NCBI RefSeq assembly: GCF_014646755.1
Contig: NZ_BMNW01000015.1
Location: 1-64,000 of the forward strand
Reading direction: 5' to 3'
From: Pseudomonas asuensis
GTDB lineage: Bacteria > Pseudomonadota > Gammaproteobacteria > Pseudomonadales > Pseudomonadaceae
DNA length: 64,000 nt
Part shown: positions 1 to 8,898 of the stretch, in pieces
How positions within the stretch are numbered: position 1 is the first letter of the stretch
Layout: each line of letters opens with the position of its first letter
Translations under genes and position numbers: made by a program
The notes under the pieces: generated by a model
What the model saw: the letters and a program-made list of their open reading frames with translations, nothing else
Told to the model about the DNA's origin: nothing
The model's database searches: none

Positions 1-47
1 CGGATGGCGTGCGTGGTCGTGGCGCGTTTGTGTAGAACTTGAGCCAT
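1..47 (-). CDS. IS481-family transposase, 5' end only (partial)
   Basis: Only the first 15 codons are inside the window, starting MAQVLHKRATTTHAI on the minus strand; the gene continues to the left. This N-terminus resembles that of IS481-family DDE transposases, which start with a similar short basic stretch before the helix-turn-helix. A very strong ribosome binding site (GGAGGAGGA, positions 51-59 on the minus strand) sits 3 bases before the ATG. Family assignment rests on 15 residues and is therefore tentative. Confidence 0.6.
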   Translation of the reverse strand, partial: MAQVLHKRATTTHAI

Positions 48-103
48 GGATCCTCCTCCGATAGAGGTCTATACCATAAACCCTTTCTCCCTGGGACCAA
101 ACA
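1..103 (-). mobile_element. Terminal part of an IS481-like insertion sequence
   Basis: The transposase start lies about 55 bases inside a plausible element end. Reading the minus strand, the end would begin TGTTTGGTCCCAGGGAG near position 103; IS481-type ends usually begin with TGT. The other end and any target duplication lie outside the window, so the boundary is inferred. Confidence 0.4.
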
Positions 104-518
104 GATAACGTCGCCTCACTGGCAGTATTGATGCGTAATGGGTTCGCTCAATATGGACACTCCGTAAGAAGCTTTGAGTTAAGCGGAGAGTGGTTTGATA
201 AGCTCCATTTTGAAAGGCATATAACGAGCTGAACTTCTTTTCGGAAGACTAAAAATCAGGCACGCCGACTAAACTCGATTGAGACAAGGCCGGTTTCGTC
301 AATGCAAGGGCCTGACTGCTGCCTAAGATGCTGTTAATCATGGTCTGACCTCTTTCTCTAGGTGCACAATGACCCTCAGGCTATCGACCTTGTACGCTGT
401 CCTTGTACATCTGTAGAACCGCTTATCAACCATAGGCCCGCCCGGCTCAGAGGCGCAGAACTGGTCTGAGGCTTTCATGGATCTAATCAGGCAATGGCTG
501 CGACACTTGAACCAGCTC
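104..518. other. Non-coding or decayed stretch with one very small ORF
   Basis: No recognisable gene. A 30-codon reading frame on the minus strand (249-341, starting MINSILGSS) has a reasonable ribosome binding site (AGAGG, 7 bases before ATG), but I know no homologue and it may be a remnant. Nothing else stands out. Confidence 0.3.
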
Positions 519-1412
519 CTATAGGGACCGTTGCCTCACCGGGATAAACCAGGCCAGGACTGCCTGACCGTAAAGCCCGGCCAGCAAGCCCAGCAGGACC
601 AGCACCATGGCTATCAGCTTTATCATAGGTAACGTCTCGTTAAAGATCAGAACGGAGCCCAGCAGGCCAAAGACTGGAACCAACAGGGACAGCGGGGCGA
701 CAGTTGAGAGTGGATACTGCCTGAGCAGGGAGTTCCAGATCCAGTATGCCAGCAGCGTATTGGGATAGACCTGAAACGCCAGGGACAGAAGCGCCGTCAG
801 GTTTAGCTGCTCAATCAACAAAGCGTAGCCGGTCGCTCCATTCAAGATATAGCTGAGCATGAATAGCGGGATAGGTGCAAAAGCGCTGGACCACACCAGA
901 AACCCAAGGACCTCTCTGGTGTCTGCCCGCTTGATAATGAGGTTGGCAATGCTCCAGCAGACGGCCCCACAAACTACGAGCATAACGCCGGGGAGTGATA
1001 CCGAGCCGTCAGTGATCAGCATAACCAGCGCCAGCCCCAGCAGGGCAAGGAGGCCTCCTGCTATCTGATGACGACGCAGCGGTTCACTGAAGACCAGGGC
1101 GCCTAGGGCAATGGTGAAGAATGCGCTGACTTGAAGCACCAGTGCAGCCAGACCAGCCGAGAGCCCGATCTTGATACCTAAATTAACGATCCCCCATAAC
1201 CCTACGCCAAAGACCAGTCCGTAGCTGATCAGATAACGCCAGGGCACTGCTGGCTTGGGGATCAGAAAGATTGCCGGCACGGCACAGAGAAGAAAGCGTA
1301 GCCCGGCCAGAATAAAGGGATCAACCGTAGCGAGCCCAAGCTTGATAACCGAGAAGTTGAATCCCCAGATCGCAGTGATCATGACGGCAAGCAATAGATG
1401 GCGGGCTTTCAT
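519..1412 (-). CDS. EamA/DMT-superfamily transporter
   Basis: Inner-membrane permease of the drug/metabolite transporter superfamily, probably an exporter of an amino acid or other small metabolite. At 297 residues it has the normal EamA length, with about ten hydrophobic segments in two tandem EamA repeats (roughly residues 5-137 and 148-282). The first helix carries the typical AIWGFNFSVIKLG pattern. It starts 43 bases after the stop of the MFS gene on the same strand, so the two probably share a transcript, and both are divergent from a MocR-type regulator that is the likely controller. The substrate cannot be read from sequence. Confidence 0.9.
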   Translation of the reverse strand: MKARHLLLAVMITAIWGFNFSVIKLGLATVDPFILAGLRFLLCAVPAIFLIPKPAVPWRYLISYGLVFGVGLWGIVNLGIKIGLSAGLAALVLQVSAFFTIALGALVFSEPLRRHQIAGGLLALLGLALVMLITDGSVSLPGVMLVVCGAVCWSIANLIIKRADTREVLGFLVWSSAFAPIPLFMLSYILNGATGYALLIEQLNLTALLSLAFQVYPNTLLAYWIWNSLLRQYPLSTVAPLSLLVPVFGLLGSVLIFNETLPMIKLIAMVLVLLGLLAGLYGQAVLAWFIPVRQRSL

Positions 1413-1455
1413 ATGGACAGGTTTCCAAACGCAGAAGAAGAACTCATGGATAGCG

Positions 1456-2679
1456 CTAGCAGGAGGGCCGTGTCAGTTGCCAGAAGACCAAGGCGATCAG
1501 GCTGACGGCTGCGCCAAGTACACAGACGCCATTCCAGCCTGCCCATCCGTACGCGGCGGTGGATGCGAAGGCCCCTGTGGCGCTTCCGATTGAGTAGAAA
1601 ATCATATAACCCCCGACCAGTCGGCTTGAGGCCTCTGGTCGAACGGCAAGGATCAGGCTCTGGTTGGTAACATGCACAGCCTGCACGGCAAAATCCAGAA
1701 TAATGACGCCCAGGACAAGTACTGCGATTGAGGCATGTAACCCGGCGATGGGTGCCCACGACAGTAGCAGGAGCACCAGAGCCAGCCCTGTGGTCTGTTG
1801 TCCCTTGCCGACATCTGCGCGCTTGCCCGCACGGGCTGCAGCCAGGGTACCCGCAACCCCGGCCAGACCAAAGAGTCCAATCTGTGTATGGGTAAGACCT
1901 ACCCTAGGTTCACTCAGCGGCAGCACCAGCGCCGTCCAAAGAATGCTGAATGCTGCAAAGATCAGCATGGCCAATACCGCTCGTACTCTGAGAACAGGCT
2001 CGGACATGAAAAGCCGTGGCACCGAACAGAGAAGATCCAGATAGCCGGCTGGCATGGCGCCCTGGTTATGTCGGGGCAACATGATGGCAAGCGTCCCGGC
2101 TGTAACTATTCCCAGCGCTGCGGATGTCATGTAAACGGAGCGCCAGCCGGCAAGATCAGACATAGCTCCGGAAAGCAGGCGCGCCATCAGAATGCCGAGC
2201 ACGATACCACTGGTCACTCTTCCCACAAGGCTACCTCTCTCCTCCGGTCGTGCAAGGGTAGCGGCGAAGGCCACCACCACTTGTACCACCGTGGCCATGA
2301 GGCCTACTGCGGCAAGAGATAGCAGAAGCAGAAAAAAGCTGTCCGAGAGACTGGCTGTGAGAAGAAAGCAGGCGGACAAAAGGATCTGCACCAAAATCAG
2401 CCTGCGACGGCTGAGGAGATCGCCGAGGGGGACAAGAAAGAACAACCCAAGGGCATATCCGATCTGCGTGGCCGTTACGACGAGACCGATATGCGCGGCA
2501 CTTACACCAAGGTCATGCGCCATGGCATTCAGCAGGGGCTGCGCCATATAGACATTGGCCACGGAAATGCCGGCTGTAAATGAGAGCAGGGTTATCAGCA
2601 CTCCTGATAGTCCAGTCTGGCTTGTCCCAGAGCAGCTCTTGCCAGCCGTGCATGACGAGGCGTTTGCGTCTGTATTCAT
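1456..2679 (-). CDS. MFS transporter (probable drug or metabolite exporter)
   Basis: A 407-residue major facilitator with about twelve membrane segments. After a hydrophilic, Cys/Ser-rich leader of about 25 residues comes the ANVYMAQPLL helix seen in a widespread group of bacterial efflux-type MFS proteins, then the loop 2-3 motif in the form PLGDLLSRRR. It leads a two-gene unit with the downstream EamA transporter and starts about 206 bases from the oppositely oriented MocR regulator. Paired exporters beside a MocR protein suggest regulation by a PLP- or amino-compound signal; this is inference. Confidence 0.88.
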   Translation of the reverse strand: MNTDANASSCTAGKSCSGTSQTGLSGVLITLLSFTAGISVANVYMAQPLLNAMAHDLGVSAAHIGLVVTATQIGYALGLFFLVPLGDLLSRRRLILVQILLSACFLLTASLSDSFFLLLLSLAAVGLMATVVQVVVAFAATLARPEERGSLVGRVTSGIVLGILMARLLSGAMSDLAGWRSVYMTSAALGIVTAGTLAIMLPRHNQGAMPAGYLDLLCSVPRLFMSEPVLRVRAVLAMLIFAAFSILWTALVLPLSEPRVGLTHTQIGLFGLAGVAGTLAAARAGKRADVGKGQQTTGLALVLLLLSWAPIAGLHASIAVLVLGVIILDFAVQAVHVTNQSLILAVRPEASSRLVGGYMIFYSIGSATGAFASTAAYGWAGWNGVCVLGAAVSLIALVFWQLTRPSC

Positions 2680-2885
2680 TGGTCACTCTTTATCTGCACA
2701 GTTGATAGGGAGGCAGGAAATGCCTCGCCGCGTCTGATAAAAAGGATCAGGCAAAAGACATCTATATGGCAGACTCAGCAATGGATGACCTCGAGCATAC
2801 AGAAACGCTATCTCGCGCTCTGAATGGTGAGTTTTAAAGCAATCTGTATGGTCACCTCGTGATCCAAAGCTCTTATAGTTAGGAG
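2680..2885. promoter_or_regulatory. Divergent control region between exporter genes and MocR regulator
   Basis: This 206-base gap must hold the promoters for the leftward MFS-EamA pair and the rightward mocR-type gene. MocR proteins typically bind repeats in such divergent regions. I could not identify a convincing pair of repeats or a strong sigma-70 promoter by eye. Confidence 0.5.
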
Positions 2886-4301
2886 ATGAATCTTTATCAC
2901 AATCTTGCTGCGCTGCTCGGCCAGCGAATCGAACAGGGACTCTATCTGCCCGGTCAGAGGCTGCCCTCGGTCAGAACGCTGAGCATGGAGCATGGCGTAA
3001 GTCTTTCGACAGTCCAGCAGGCTTACCGGGTGCTTGAGGACCAGGGACTTGCCGTGCCCAGACCCAAGTCAGGGTATTTCGTGGCCTCAGGCTGGCGACA
3101 GATGCCTTTGCCACGGACATGTCGTCCAGCCCAACGCCCGGTGGAGGTAGGGCAGTGGGATCTTCTGCTCAAACAGATGAGGTCAACACCCCGAGCGGAT
3201 GTACAGTATCTGGGAGGAGGAACGCCTGACATCGGCGCACCAACGCTCAAGCCACTCTTTAGTGCACTTACCCGTATTTCGCGCCGTCATGATCCGGCCA
3301 TGCTTCGCTACGACAACATTCAGGGTCTATCTGATCTGCGCCAGCAGGTTGTACGACTTTTAGTGGATTCTGACTGCCAGCTGCATCCCGATGAGATTGT
3401 GATTACAACGGGCTGCCATGAGGCACTCTCGACTGCCGTCCGCACGCTATGCAAACCGGGCGAGATCGTTGCCGTCGAGTCCCCGGGCTTTCACGGCATC
3501 ATGCAGACCCTCAACGGGGCAGGGGTACAGGCTGTCGAGATACCGGTAGACCCAATTACGGGTATCAGTCTTGAGGCCCTGGAACTGGCTCTTGAGCAGT
3601 GGCCAATCAAGGCCATACTGGTCACACCCACCTGTAACAATCCGCTGGGCTTCAACATGCCCGAGGAGCGCAAGAGAAAGCTGCTTCGACTGGCGCAGCG
3701 ATTTGATGTGGCGGTTATCGAAGATGACATCTATGGCGATCTGGCCTATGGCTATCCAAGGCCACGATCGATCAAGTCGATGGATCAGGAGGGACGAGTC
3801 CTGCTGTGCAGTTCGTTCTCCAAGACACTGGCGCCTGGCCTTCGCGTTGGCTGGATTGCTCCAGGCAGGTATCTGGAGCAGGTGCTCCACATGAAGTATA
3901 TCGGCACAGGGGCTACCTCAACCCAGCCGCAGATGGCTCTCGCGGAGTTCATTGCAGCAGGGCACTATCATCCACATCTGCGTCGTGTACGCAGCCAGTA
4001 CAAACGAAACCTTGAGCGTGTCTCAGGCTGGTTGTCGCACTACCTGCCAACGTCAGCAGGTATAAGTCAGCCTCAGGGCGGCTTCTTGCTCTGGATCGAG
4101 TTGGCCGAAGAAATAGATGCGCTGCGCCTGAATGAGCATCTGGGAAGCAGGGGCTATGAATTTGCGGTTGGGAATATTTTCTCTGCTGCCGGTAAGTACC
4201 GAAACTGTTTACGTCTCAACTATGCCTTGCTTCAGGGAAACACAATGGAGTCAGCCATTAAGGCCTTGGGACACGAACTGAAAGATGCATCCCTAGCATA
4301 G
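2886..4301 (+). CDS. MocR-family transcriptional regulator (GntR domain plus aminotransferase fold)
   Basis: At 471 residues it has standard MocR/YdcR length. Residues about 5-75 form a GntR winged helix-turn-helix (LPSVRTLSMEHGVSLSTVQ), followed by a class I aminotransferase-like domain. The PLP-binding lysine is visible as Lys313 in SSFSKTLAPGLRVGW, and the upstream TPTCNNPLGF and EDDIYGDL motifs of the fold are intact. Such proteins use PLP as a ligand, not for transamination. The divergent MFS and EamA genes are the expected targets. The gene ends with a TAG stop, showing that TAG is a normal terminator in this genome. Confidence 0.92.
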   Translation: MNLYHNLAALLGQRIEQGLYLPGQRLPSVRTLSMEHGVSLSTVQQAYRVLEDQGLAVPRPKSGYFVASGWRQMPLPRTCRPAQRPVEVGQWDLLLKQMRSTPRADVQYLGGGTPDIGAPTLKPLFSALTRISRRHDPAMLRYDNIQGLSDLRQQVVRLLVDSDCQLHPDEIVITTGCHEALSTAVRTLCKPGEIVAVESPGFHGIMQTLNGAGVQAVEIPVDPITGISLEALELALEQWPIKAILVTPTCNNPLGFNMPEERKRKLLRLAQRFDVAVIEDDIYGDLAYGYPRPRSIKSMDQEGRVLLCSSFSKTLAPGLRVGWIAPGRYLEQVLHMKYIGTGATSTQPQMALAEFIAAGHYHPHLRRVRSQYKRNLERVSGWLSHYLPTSAGISQPQGGFLLWIELAEEIDALRLNEHLGSRGYEFAVGNIFSAAGKYRNCLRLNYALLQGNTMESAIKALGHELKDASLA

Positions 4302-4730
4302 TGTGTCGTTATGATGCGCCAGCCCTTGAACAGATTAAGAGGTAACGGCGTTGACGATCAGTTGGTCACTCACTTGATGAAGCGTGAACGAAGGCGGCGC
4401 GAAGCCCTGTGACAGCTTTGCAGTATCGTGAAGCGGCAAAAGGCATTACAGGTACTGCTTGAAATCGTGCAACTTGATAGCGTTTATCCCTTTAGTGAGA
4501 CTGCCAAGTGGACACCAGAGGATTTAGCCAGGCATGTTGTGATGCTTGAGCATGCTGAATTCGCCCTTGTTGCTAGACCGTCAATGCCTGAACCCTGCAG
4601 AAGCCAGACGTTGTTGTTTATCTAGCATCACTTAGAGGACTAGATCAGTTAAGTGCTGGTCCTAGAGAGGAATTCTGATTAAGGGAGAGCAGGGCACATG
4701 CCCTTGGCCTTTATGCTCTTACTTAGACCC
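4302..4730. other. Gap with a doubtful 65-codon ORF (4428-4625, +)
   Basis: The only candidate gene is a GTG-started 65-residue frame beginning MKRQKALQVLLEIVQ and containing WTPEDLARHVVMLEHA. The pattern vaguely resembles the start of small DUF2513-like proteins, but it is short, has no clear ribosome binding site and may be a truncated remnant. The rest of the gap shows nothing recognisable. Confidence 0.3.
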
Positions 4731-5090
4731 CTAGATGGCCCTTATAGCCGTAACGGTGATCTCGATAAGAACATTGCCTTCAAGGGTAACCCCGAGGCAA
4801 GCTCTCTGAGGCCAATGATCAGGATTCTCCCCAATCCAGTCACACCAGATGCTGTCCATCAGAGGCTTATCCTGCATATTCGCGATATAAACCTGCGCAG
4901 AAACGATATGCTGTTTTGATGAGCCGAGGTCGGTAAGATTTTGTTCAATTGTGGCTAAGGTCTGAAGTGTCTGATCCCGCATATCCAGTGCAGTATCACT
5001 GGCAGTGGCGACTGTCCAAACCAGATCCTTATAGGCAGATGATCTGTTTCTGCCGTTATAAATACCCCGAACTCTTTCGATGGCTTCCAT
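4731..5090 (-). CDS. RidA/YjgF-family protein
   Basis: A 119-residue member of the RidA superfamily, whose founding members hydrolyse reactive enamine/imine intermediates released by PLP enzymes. Recognisable features are the start ERVRGIYNGRNRSSAY, the central QTLQTLATIEQNL helix and the C-terminal strand GNVLIEITVTAI. It lacks the canonical catalytic arginine context (NPRA) of archetypal RidA, so it more likely belongs to one of the Rid2-7 subgroups. It lies 57 bases downstream of the LysR gene on the same strand and could be cotranscribed with it. Confidence 0.85.
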   Translation of the reverse strand: MEAIERVRGIYNGRNRSSAYKDLVWTVATASDTALDMRDQTLQTLATIEQNLTDLGSSKQHIVSAQVYIANMQDKPLMDSIWCDWIGENPDHWPQRACLGVTLEGNVLIEITVTAIRAI

Positions 5091-5147
5091 AGCATACCTC
5101 TTAGAATCAACAGGCTATCAAAGCCATTCACTCTCAAATATTCAAGT

Positions 5148-6080
5148 CTAATATGCAGGCGTGTTCGGTCTAGCTTGATCGGGTTGACCCGTTGTATTCG
5201 CTACATGATCCAAAAAGGCGCGTAATGGGACGGACATGTGCTGTCTGCTGGGGTAATAGAGGTAAAATCCGGGAAAAGCAGGCGTCCAATCTTTAAGAAG
5301 CCTAACCAGCTTTCCCTGTTCAACCAGCTCCTTGACCTGATGCTCGAACAGGTAGGCGATCCCGGCGCCATCCAGTGCGATGCGTGTAAGCATCTCAGGC
5401 TCGGTTACCACGAGCGGTCCATTAACAGCGATTTCAAGCGTCCTGCCGGCCTGCTCAAACTCCCAGCGATACAGGCTTCCATTTGTGGGCCAGCGGTAGG
5501 AAAGACAACGATGGTGCTGTAAGTCCTGTGGTCCGTGTGGTATTCCATAGCGCTCAAGGTAGGAGGGCGTAGCAACCACCATCATCTCCAGATTACCGCT
5601 TAGCCGGACAGCGATCATGTCCTGATCCAGCCGCTCACCCAGCCGTATGCCAATGTCGTAACCCCCCGCTACGATATCGACCAGCTGGTCTTCGACTACG
5701 ATCTCAAGCTGTATGTGAGGGTAGGCCTCAAGAAAGGAGGCTATTAGCGGAGCCAGGTAATGAACGGCGGCTACACGGGTACTATTGATCCGAAGAGTGC
5801 CAGAAGGCTCGTCACGCAAACCTTTAATGTCAGTCACAGCGGCTTCCAGTTCTGCAAGCGTAGGTATCAGCCGCTTAAGCAAGCGAGTACCTGCTGTACT
5901 AGGTGCAACGCTGCGAGTGGTGCGGTTGAGCAACCGTGCACCGAGACGAGTCTCCAGAGACCTGATCGTCTGGCTTAGTGACGATGCAGACATCCCCATA
6001 TGGGCCGCTGCACGTGTAAAGCTTCCTTGTTCGACCACAGCGACAAAGGCTTTGAGTTCTATGTAGTCGCTACCGCGCAT
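5148..6080 (-). CDS. LysR-family transcriptional regulator
   Basis: A 310-residue LysR regulator: N-terminal helix-turn-helix (ELKAFVAVVEQGSFTRAAAH to about residue 60) and a periplasmic-binding-protein-like effector domain. The start at 6080 (MRGSDYIELKAF) is preferred over longer frames because LysR proteins begin 5-10 residues before the ELKAF helix. The gene is divergent from an SDR oxidoreductase 99 bases away, the classic LysR arrangement, and a dyad lies between them at 6110-6126. The inducer is unknown. Confidence 0.9.
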   Translation of the reverse strand: MRGSDYIELKAFVAVVEQGSFTRAAAHMGMSASSLSQTIRSLETRLGARLLNRTTRSVAPSTAGTRLLKRLIPTLAELEAAVTDIKGLRDEPSGTLRINSTRVAAVHYLAPLIASFLEAYPHIQLEIVVEDQLVDIVAGGYDIGIRLGERLDQDMIAVRLSGNLEMMVVATPSYLERYGIPHGPQDLQHHRCLSYRWPTNGSLYRWEFEQAGRTLEIAVNGPLVVTEPEMLTRIALDGAGIAYLFEHQVKELVEQGKLVRLLKDWTPAFPGFYLYYPSRQHMSVPLRAFLDHVANTTGQPDQARPNTPAY

Positions 6081-6109
6081 TATGCACTCTTGGATAAACA
6101 ACCTATTTG

Positions 6110-6126
6110 GATAATAGCGGATTATC
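6110..6126. promoter_or_regulatory. Candidate LysR operator
   Basis: GATAATAGCGGATTATC is an interrupted palindrome with 6-base arms and a 5-base centre, lying midway between the divergent LysR (start 6080) and SDR (start 6180) genes. Size and position suit a LysR recognition site; its function is inferred. Confidence 0.45.
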
Positions 6127-6179
6127 AACATAGCCAGAGCCTGACATCTTGTTGCGTATCTCAACAAGAGGAAAAGCAG

Positions 6180-6920
6180 ATGAGCAGGTTCGTAGGGAAA
6201 AAGGTGCTAATTACAGGAGGAACCCGTGGCATAGGACTGGCTGGTGCAAGGCGAATCGTTGCAGAAAAGGGTACTGTTCTGCTCACAGGTCGTAGCAGAA
6301 GTCATGCCGATTCAGCAGCTCAGTTATTCCCATCAGCGTCTCGGGTGTTACTCAACGATGCGGCAGATCCTGCGGCTGTGGAGGATCTTGCTTTAGCGGT
6401 AGCTCAATGGGGCAAGCTTGATGGACTATGGCTAAACGCAGGCTATGCGGAAGTCGGCCCACTACAGGAGATAACGGCTGAGTCTTTTGACAAAATGATG
6501 GCTGCCAATGTCAGAGGACCTTTGTTGCAACTTGGGAAATTATCTCCGCTTCTTAACCCCGGCGCATCAGTAGTGGTGACCTCATCATCGTCTGCTTACG
6601 AACAGACCTCTTCGACCAGTCTTTACGCGGCAACCAAGGGAGCACTGATTTCCATGGCTCGCTGCTGGGCAGCCGCTTTCGCAGAGCAGGGCATACGGGT
6701 CAATGTCCTGGTGCCTGGCCCCATCGAGACACGTTTTCGGGACTTCATGAGCGAGGATATCAAGCAGGCCTTTGAGCATAGTGTTGTAGAGGCCGTCCCT
6801 CTCGCCCGGGTAGGAGCCGCCGAGGAAGCAGCTGCGGTAGCTCTGTTTCTGTTGTCCAGCGATTCCTCCTATGTAACCGGAAGTCAGTATGCCGTGGATG
6901 GCGGGCTGCTTATGCGATGA
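6180..6920 (+). CDS. Short-chain dehydrogenase/reductase (SDR)
   Basis: A 246-residue classical SDR. The NAD(P)-binding motif TGGTRGIG is at residues 12-19, the NAG motif appears as NAGYAE, and the catalytic Ser-Tyr-Lys set is present (VTSSSSAYEQTSSTSLYAATK). The C-terminus ends with the usual YVTGSQYAVDGGLLMR. The ATG at 6180 is chosen because it begins just before the Rossmann fold and follows an AGGAAAAGCAG ribosome binding site. Expression is probably controlled by the divergent LysR gene. The substrate is not predictable. Confidence 0.92.
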   Translation: MSRFVGKKVLITGGTRGIGLAGARRIVAEKGTVLLTGRSRSHADSAAQLFPSASRVLLNDAADPAAVEDLALAVAQWGKLDGLWLNAGYAEVGPLQEITAESFDKMMAANVRGPLLQLGKLSPLLNPGASVVVTSSSSAYEQTSSTSLYAATKGALISMARCWAAAFAEQGIRVNVLVPGPIETRFRDFMSEDIKQAFEHSVVEAVPLARVGAAEEAAAVALFLLSSDSSYVTGSQYAVDGGLLMR

Positions 6921-7031
6921 TCCAGAATCGGGACTGAAAGTTTCTCGGGGTAAGACTATTTAGAGCATCTGTCAGCTAAGACCACTTCAGCCTTAGCCTA
7001 TGTAGGAGAGATCTGCTGCTAATGGGTAGGT

Positions 7032-7889
7032 TTATCTGGACAGCCTCTTCACCATCTCTGCTATGAGCTGACACGCCTGGTTATCTGCGGCAGGTGCGCA
7101 AAGAAGCCTTAGCTCATGAGTAACAAGTCTGGCGAAGCCATCTTCTTCCGTGAGAAGGCGCACTTGTAGGCTCAAGTCAGTCCGGTCTGCAATGGTTATG
7201 GCGGCTCCGGCTTCTACAGCAGACATAACAAGGTTTGAACTGGCACTCTGCATGACCAGCCGCCAGCGCCGGCCCTGACGTTCAAGTGCTTCAATAGCCA
7301 TAACCCTGTAAGGACATCCTTCACCATGAAGGGCCAGAGGAACAGGGTCATCATCTGCTAATGTTAAGCCATGGGCAGCAATCCAGACTGGTTGCACTAT
7401 CTCCAGCGGCGGCGTAGATAGAGGTTCTGACAGGTAGGGCTGTACAACGAGAGCCAGATCAAGTTGCCCCTGATCCAGCCGGCATTTGAGCTGACCACTG
7501 GTAGCCGTTTCAACCTCCAGTTCGATCAAGGGATATAGTGAGCCGATCTGAGTGAAGATTCTTTCCACAACGGTACAGGCGCGGTCATCTGATACACCCA
7601 GGCGAACCTTACCTCGCGGCGGCTGATCCACAAGCCCTCCGATGATGCGATCATGCAGGGCCAATAGCTCCGCAGTCTGAAGCGTAAATTGCTGACCAAG
7701 CGCGGTCAGCAATACCGACTGGTTATCGCGTTCAAAGAGCTTGCCACCGGCTATGTCCTCAAGACGCCTGATATGCAGACTGACAGCAGAAGCGCTGCGA
7801 TTGAGGTGTACAGCCGCAGCCAGAAACTGCCCCGTTTTCACAACAGTATGAAATGTCCGAAGTAGTTCAATATCAAGGGAAAGGGACAT
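7032..7889 (-). CDS. LysR-family transcriptional regulator, LrhA/HexA-like
   Basis: A regulator of about 285 residues. The start SLDIELLRTFHTVVKTG and the ERDNQSVLLTALGQQ strand resemble the LrhA/HexA/PecT group of LysR proteins. An in-frame ATG at 7907 is possible, but it lies inside a 19-base palindrome that is probably the operator, so the ATG at 7889 is the better start. It is divergent from the lysO-type exporter gene, making basic-amino-acid export a plausible regulated function; the effector is not evident from sequence. Confidence 0.88.
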   Translation of the reverse strand: MSLSLDIELLRTFHTVVKTGQFLAAAVHLNRSASAVSLHIRRLEDIAGGKLFERDNQSVLLTALGQQFTLQTAELLALHDRIIGGLVDQPPRGKVRLGVSDDRACTVVERIFTQIGSLYPLIELEVETATSGQLKCRLDQGQLDLALVVQPYLSEPLSTPPLEIVQPVWIAAHGLTLADDDPVPLALHGEGCPYRVMAIEALERQGRRWRLVMQSASSNLVMSAVEAGAAITIADRTDLSLQVRLLTEEDGFARLVTHELRLLCAPAADNQACQLIAEMVKRLSR

Positions 7890-7900
7890 GAATGAGAAAT

Positions 7901-7919
7901 TCTGCATAAGTTATGCAGA
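7901..7919. promoter_or_regulatory. Perfect 19-base palindrome, probable LysR-type operator
   Basis: TCTGCATAAGTTATGCAGA is a perfect 9+1+9 palindrome just upstream of the LysR start at 7889 and about 125 bases from the divergent exporter gene. It contains the T-N11-A arrangement expected of LysR boxes, and its position over the promoter suggests autoregulation. Confidence 0.6.
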
Positions 7920-8043
7920 TAGTCTCGTTTGTGTGCATCGGTTCGTCAAACTAGGCTACGTGATACATGGTTTGGTTTAGGACAGCGCATGCACGAAGCA
8001 CTTGAAGCATTAGTACTTATGTAGTGGGATAGCGCTTGGAAAG

Positions 8044-8898
8044 TTGTCAGGGGAAAGGCAAAAGCTTGTCCAGAGCGCGACCCGACTTATCTCCCCTCTG
8101 GTAACAGCACTTCTTTTTGCCATTGGCTGCGAGTTTGGCGCGGTTTTGACCAGTCCTCAGTTGGCTGGTCACTCTCTAATTTCAGGAGCGACCTTTGCAG
8201 TCTGCTGCACCCTGACCTCATGGATACTCATCCGCTGTTTCTACAGACGAGCCACTGATGTAACCCATCCTAAATCAGAGAACAGAAGCCATGCCCTGTG
8301 CTCAAGTCTTAAAGGATGTGCGTTGACACTCCTTATCGTAGCCGCAGGCGCTGTTACCTCACTTACACCTTTGGCACTTATTAAAGAGCATTTATGGCTG
8401 CCAGACATCAGTCACCTTATTTATGCATTGGTCTTTCTGGTCGGGATTGATCTGTCACGCATGAAGATAGATCGTCAATGGCTTTCCAAGGGCGCGCTTG
8501 GCCTTCCAATACTGGCCATCACAGGGACCTTTGCAGGGGGAATGATGGCTGCCTTTCTGCTGGGAGAGCCGCTCAGAATGGGATTTATTCTGGCATCCGG
8601 CTTTGGCTGGATGAGCCTCTCAAGTGCCATGGTAGGTAATGCACTAGGCAGCCAGTATGGTGTAATGGTGCTGGTGGCTGACCTCTTACGCGAGATACTA
8701 GCCATTATGCTTCTGTACACGCTTGGGCGCGTCGCACCTCAGGCGTGTATCGGTGCAACAGGCGCAACGGCCATGGATGCAACGCTTCCGATCGTTAAAC
8801 TGACCTGTCCAGAAAACACCATCCATTACGCAATCATCAGTGGCTTTGTCTTGTCAGTGCTCTCGCCCGTTTTTCTGATGTTATTTATAGCGGCATAG
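8044..8898 (+). CDS. lysO: LysO (YbjE)-family lysine exporter
   Basis: A 284-residue inner-membrane protein close to E. coli LysO, which exports L-lysine. Family hallmarks in the C-terminal half are SGFGWMSLSSAMVGN, VADLLREILAI and GATAMDATLP. The start is uncertain: a TTG at 8044 gives MSGERQKLVQ, and no strong ribosome binding site or in-frame ATG is visible before the first membrane segment. The divergent LysR gene is the likely regulator. The TAG stop coincides with the beginning of a Fic-domain remnant. Confidence 0.85.
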   Translation: MSGERQKLVQSATRLISPLVTALLFAIGCEFGAVLTSPQLAGHSLISGATFAVCCTLTSWILIRCFYRRATDVTHPKSENRSHALCSSLKGCALTLLIVAAGAVTSLTPLALIKEHLWLPDISHLIYALVFLVGIDLSRMKIDRQWLSKGALGLPILAITGTFAGGMMAAFLLGEPLRMGFILASGFGWMSLSSAMVGNALGSQYGVMVLVADLLREILAIMLLYTLGRVAPQACIGATGATAMDATLPIVKLTCPENTIHYAIISGFVLSVLSPVFLMLFIAA

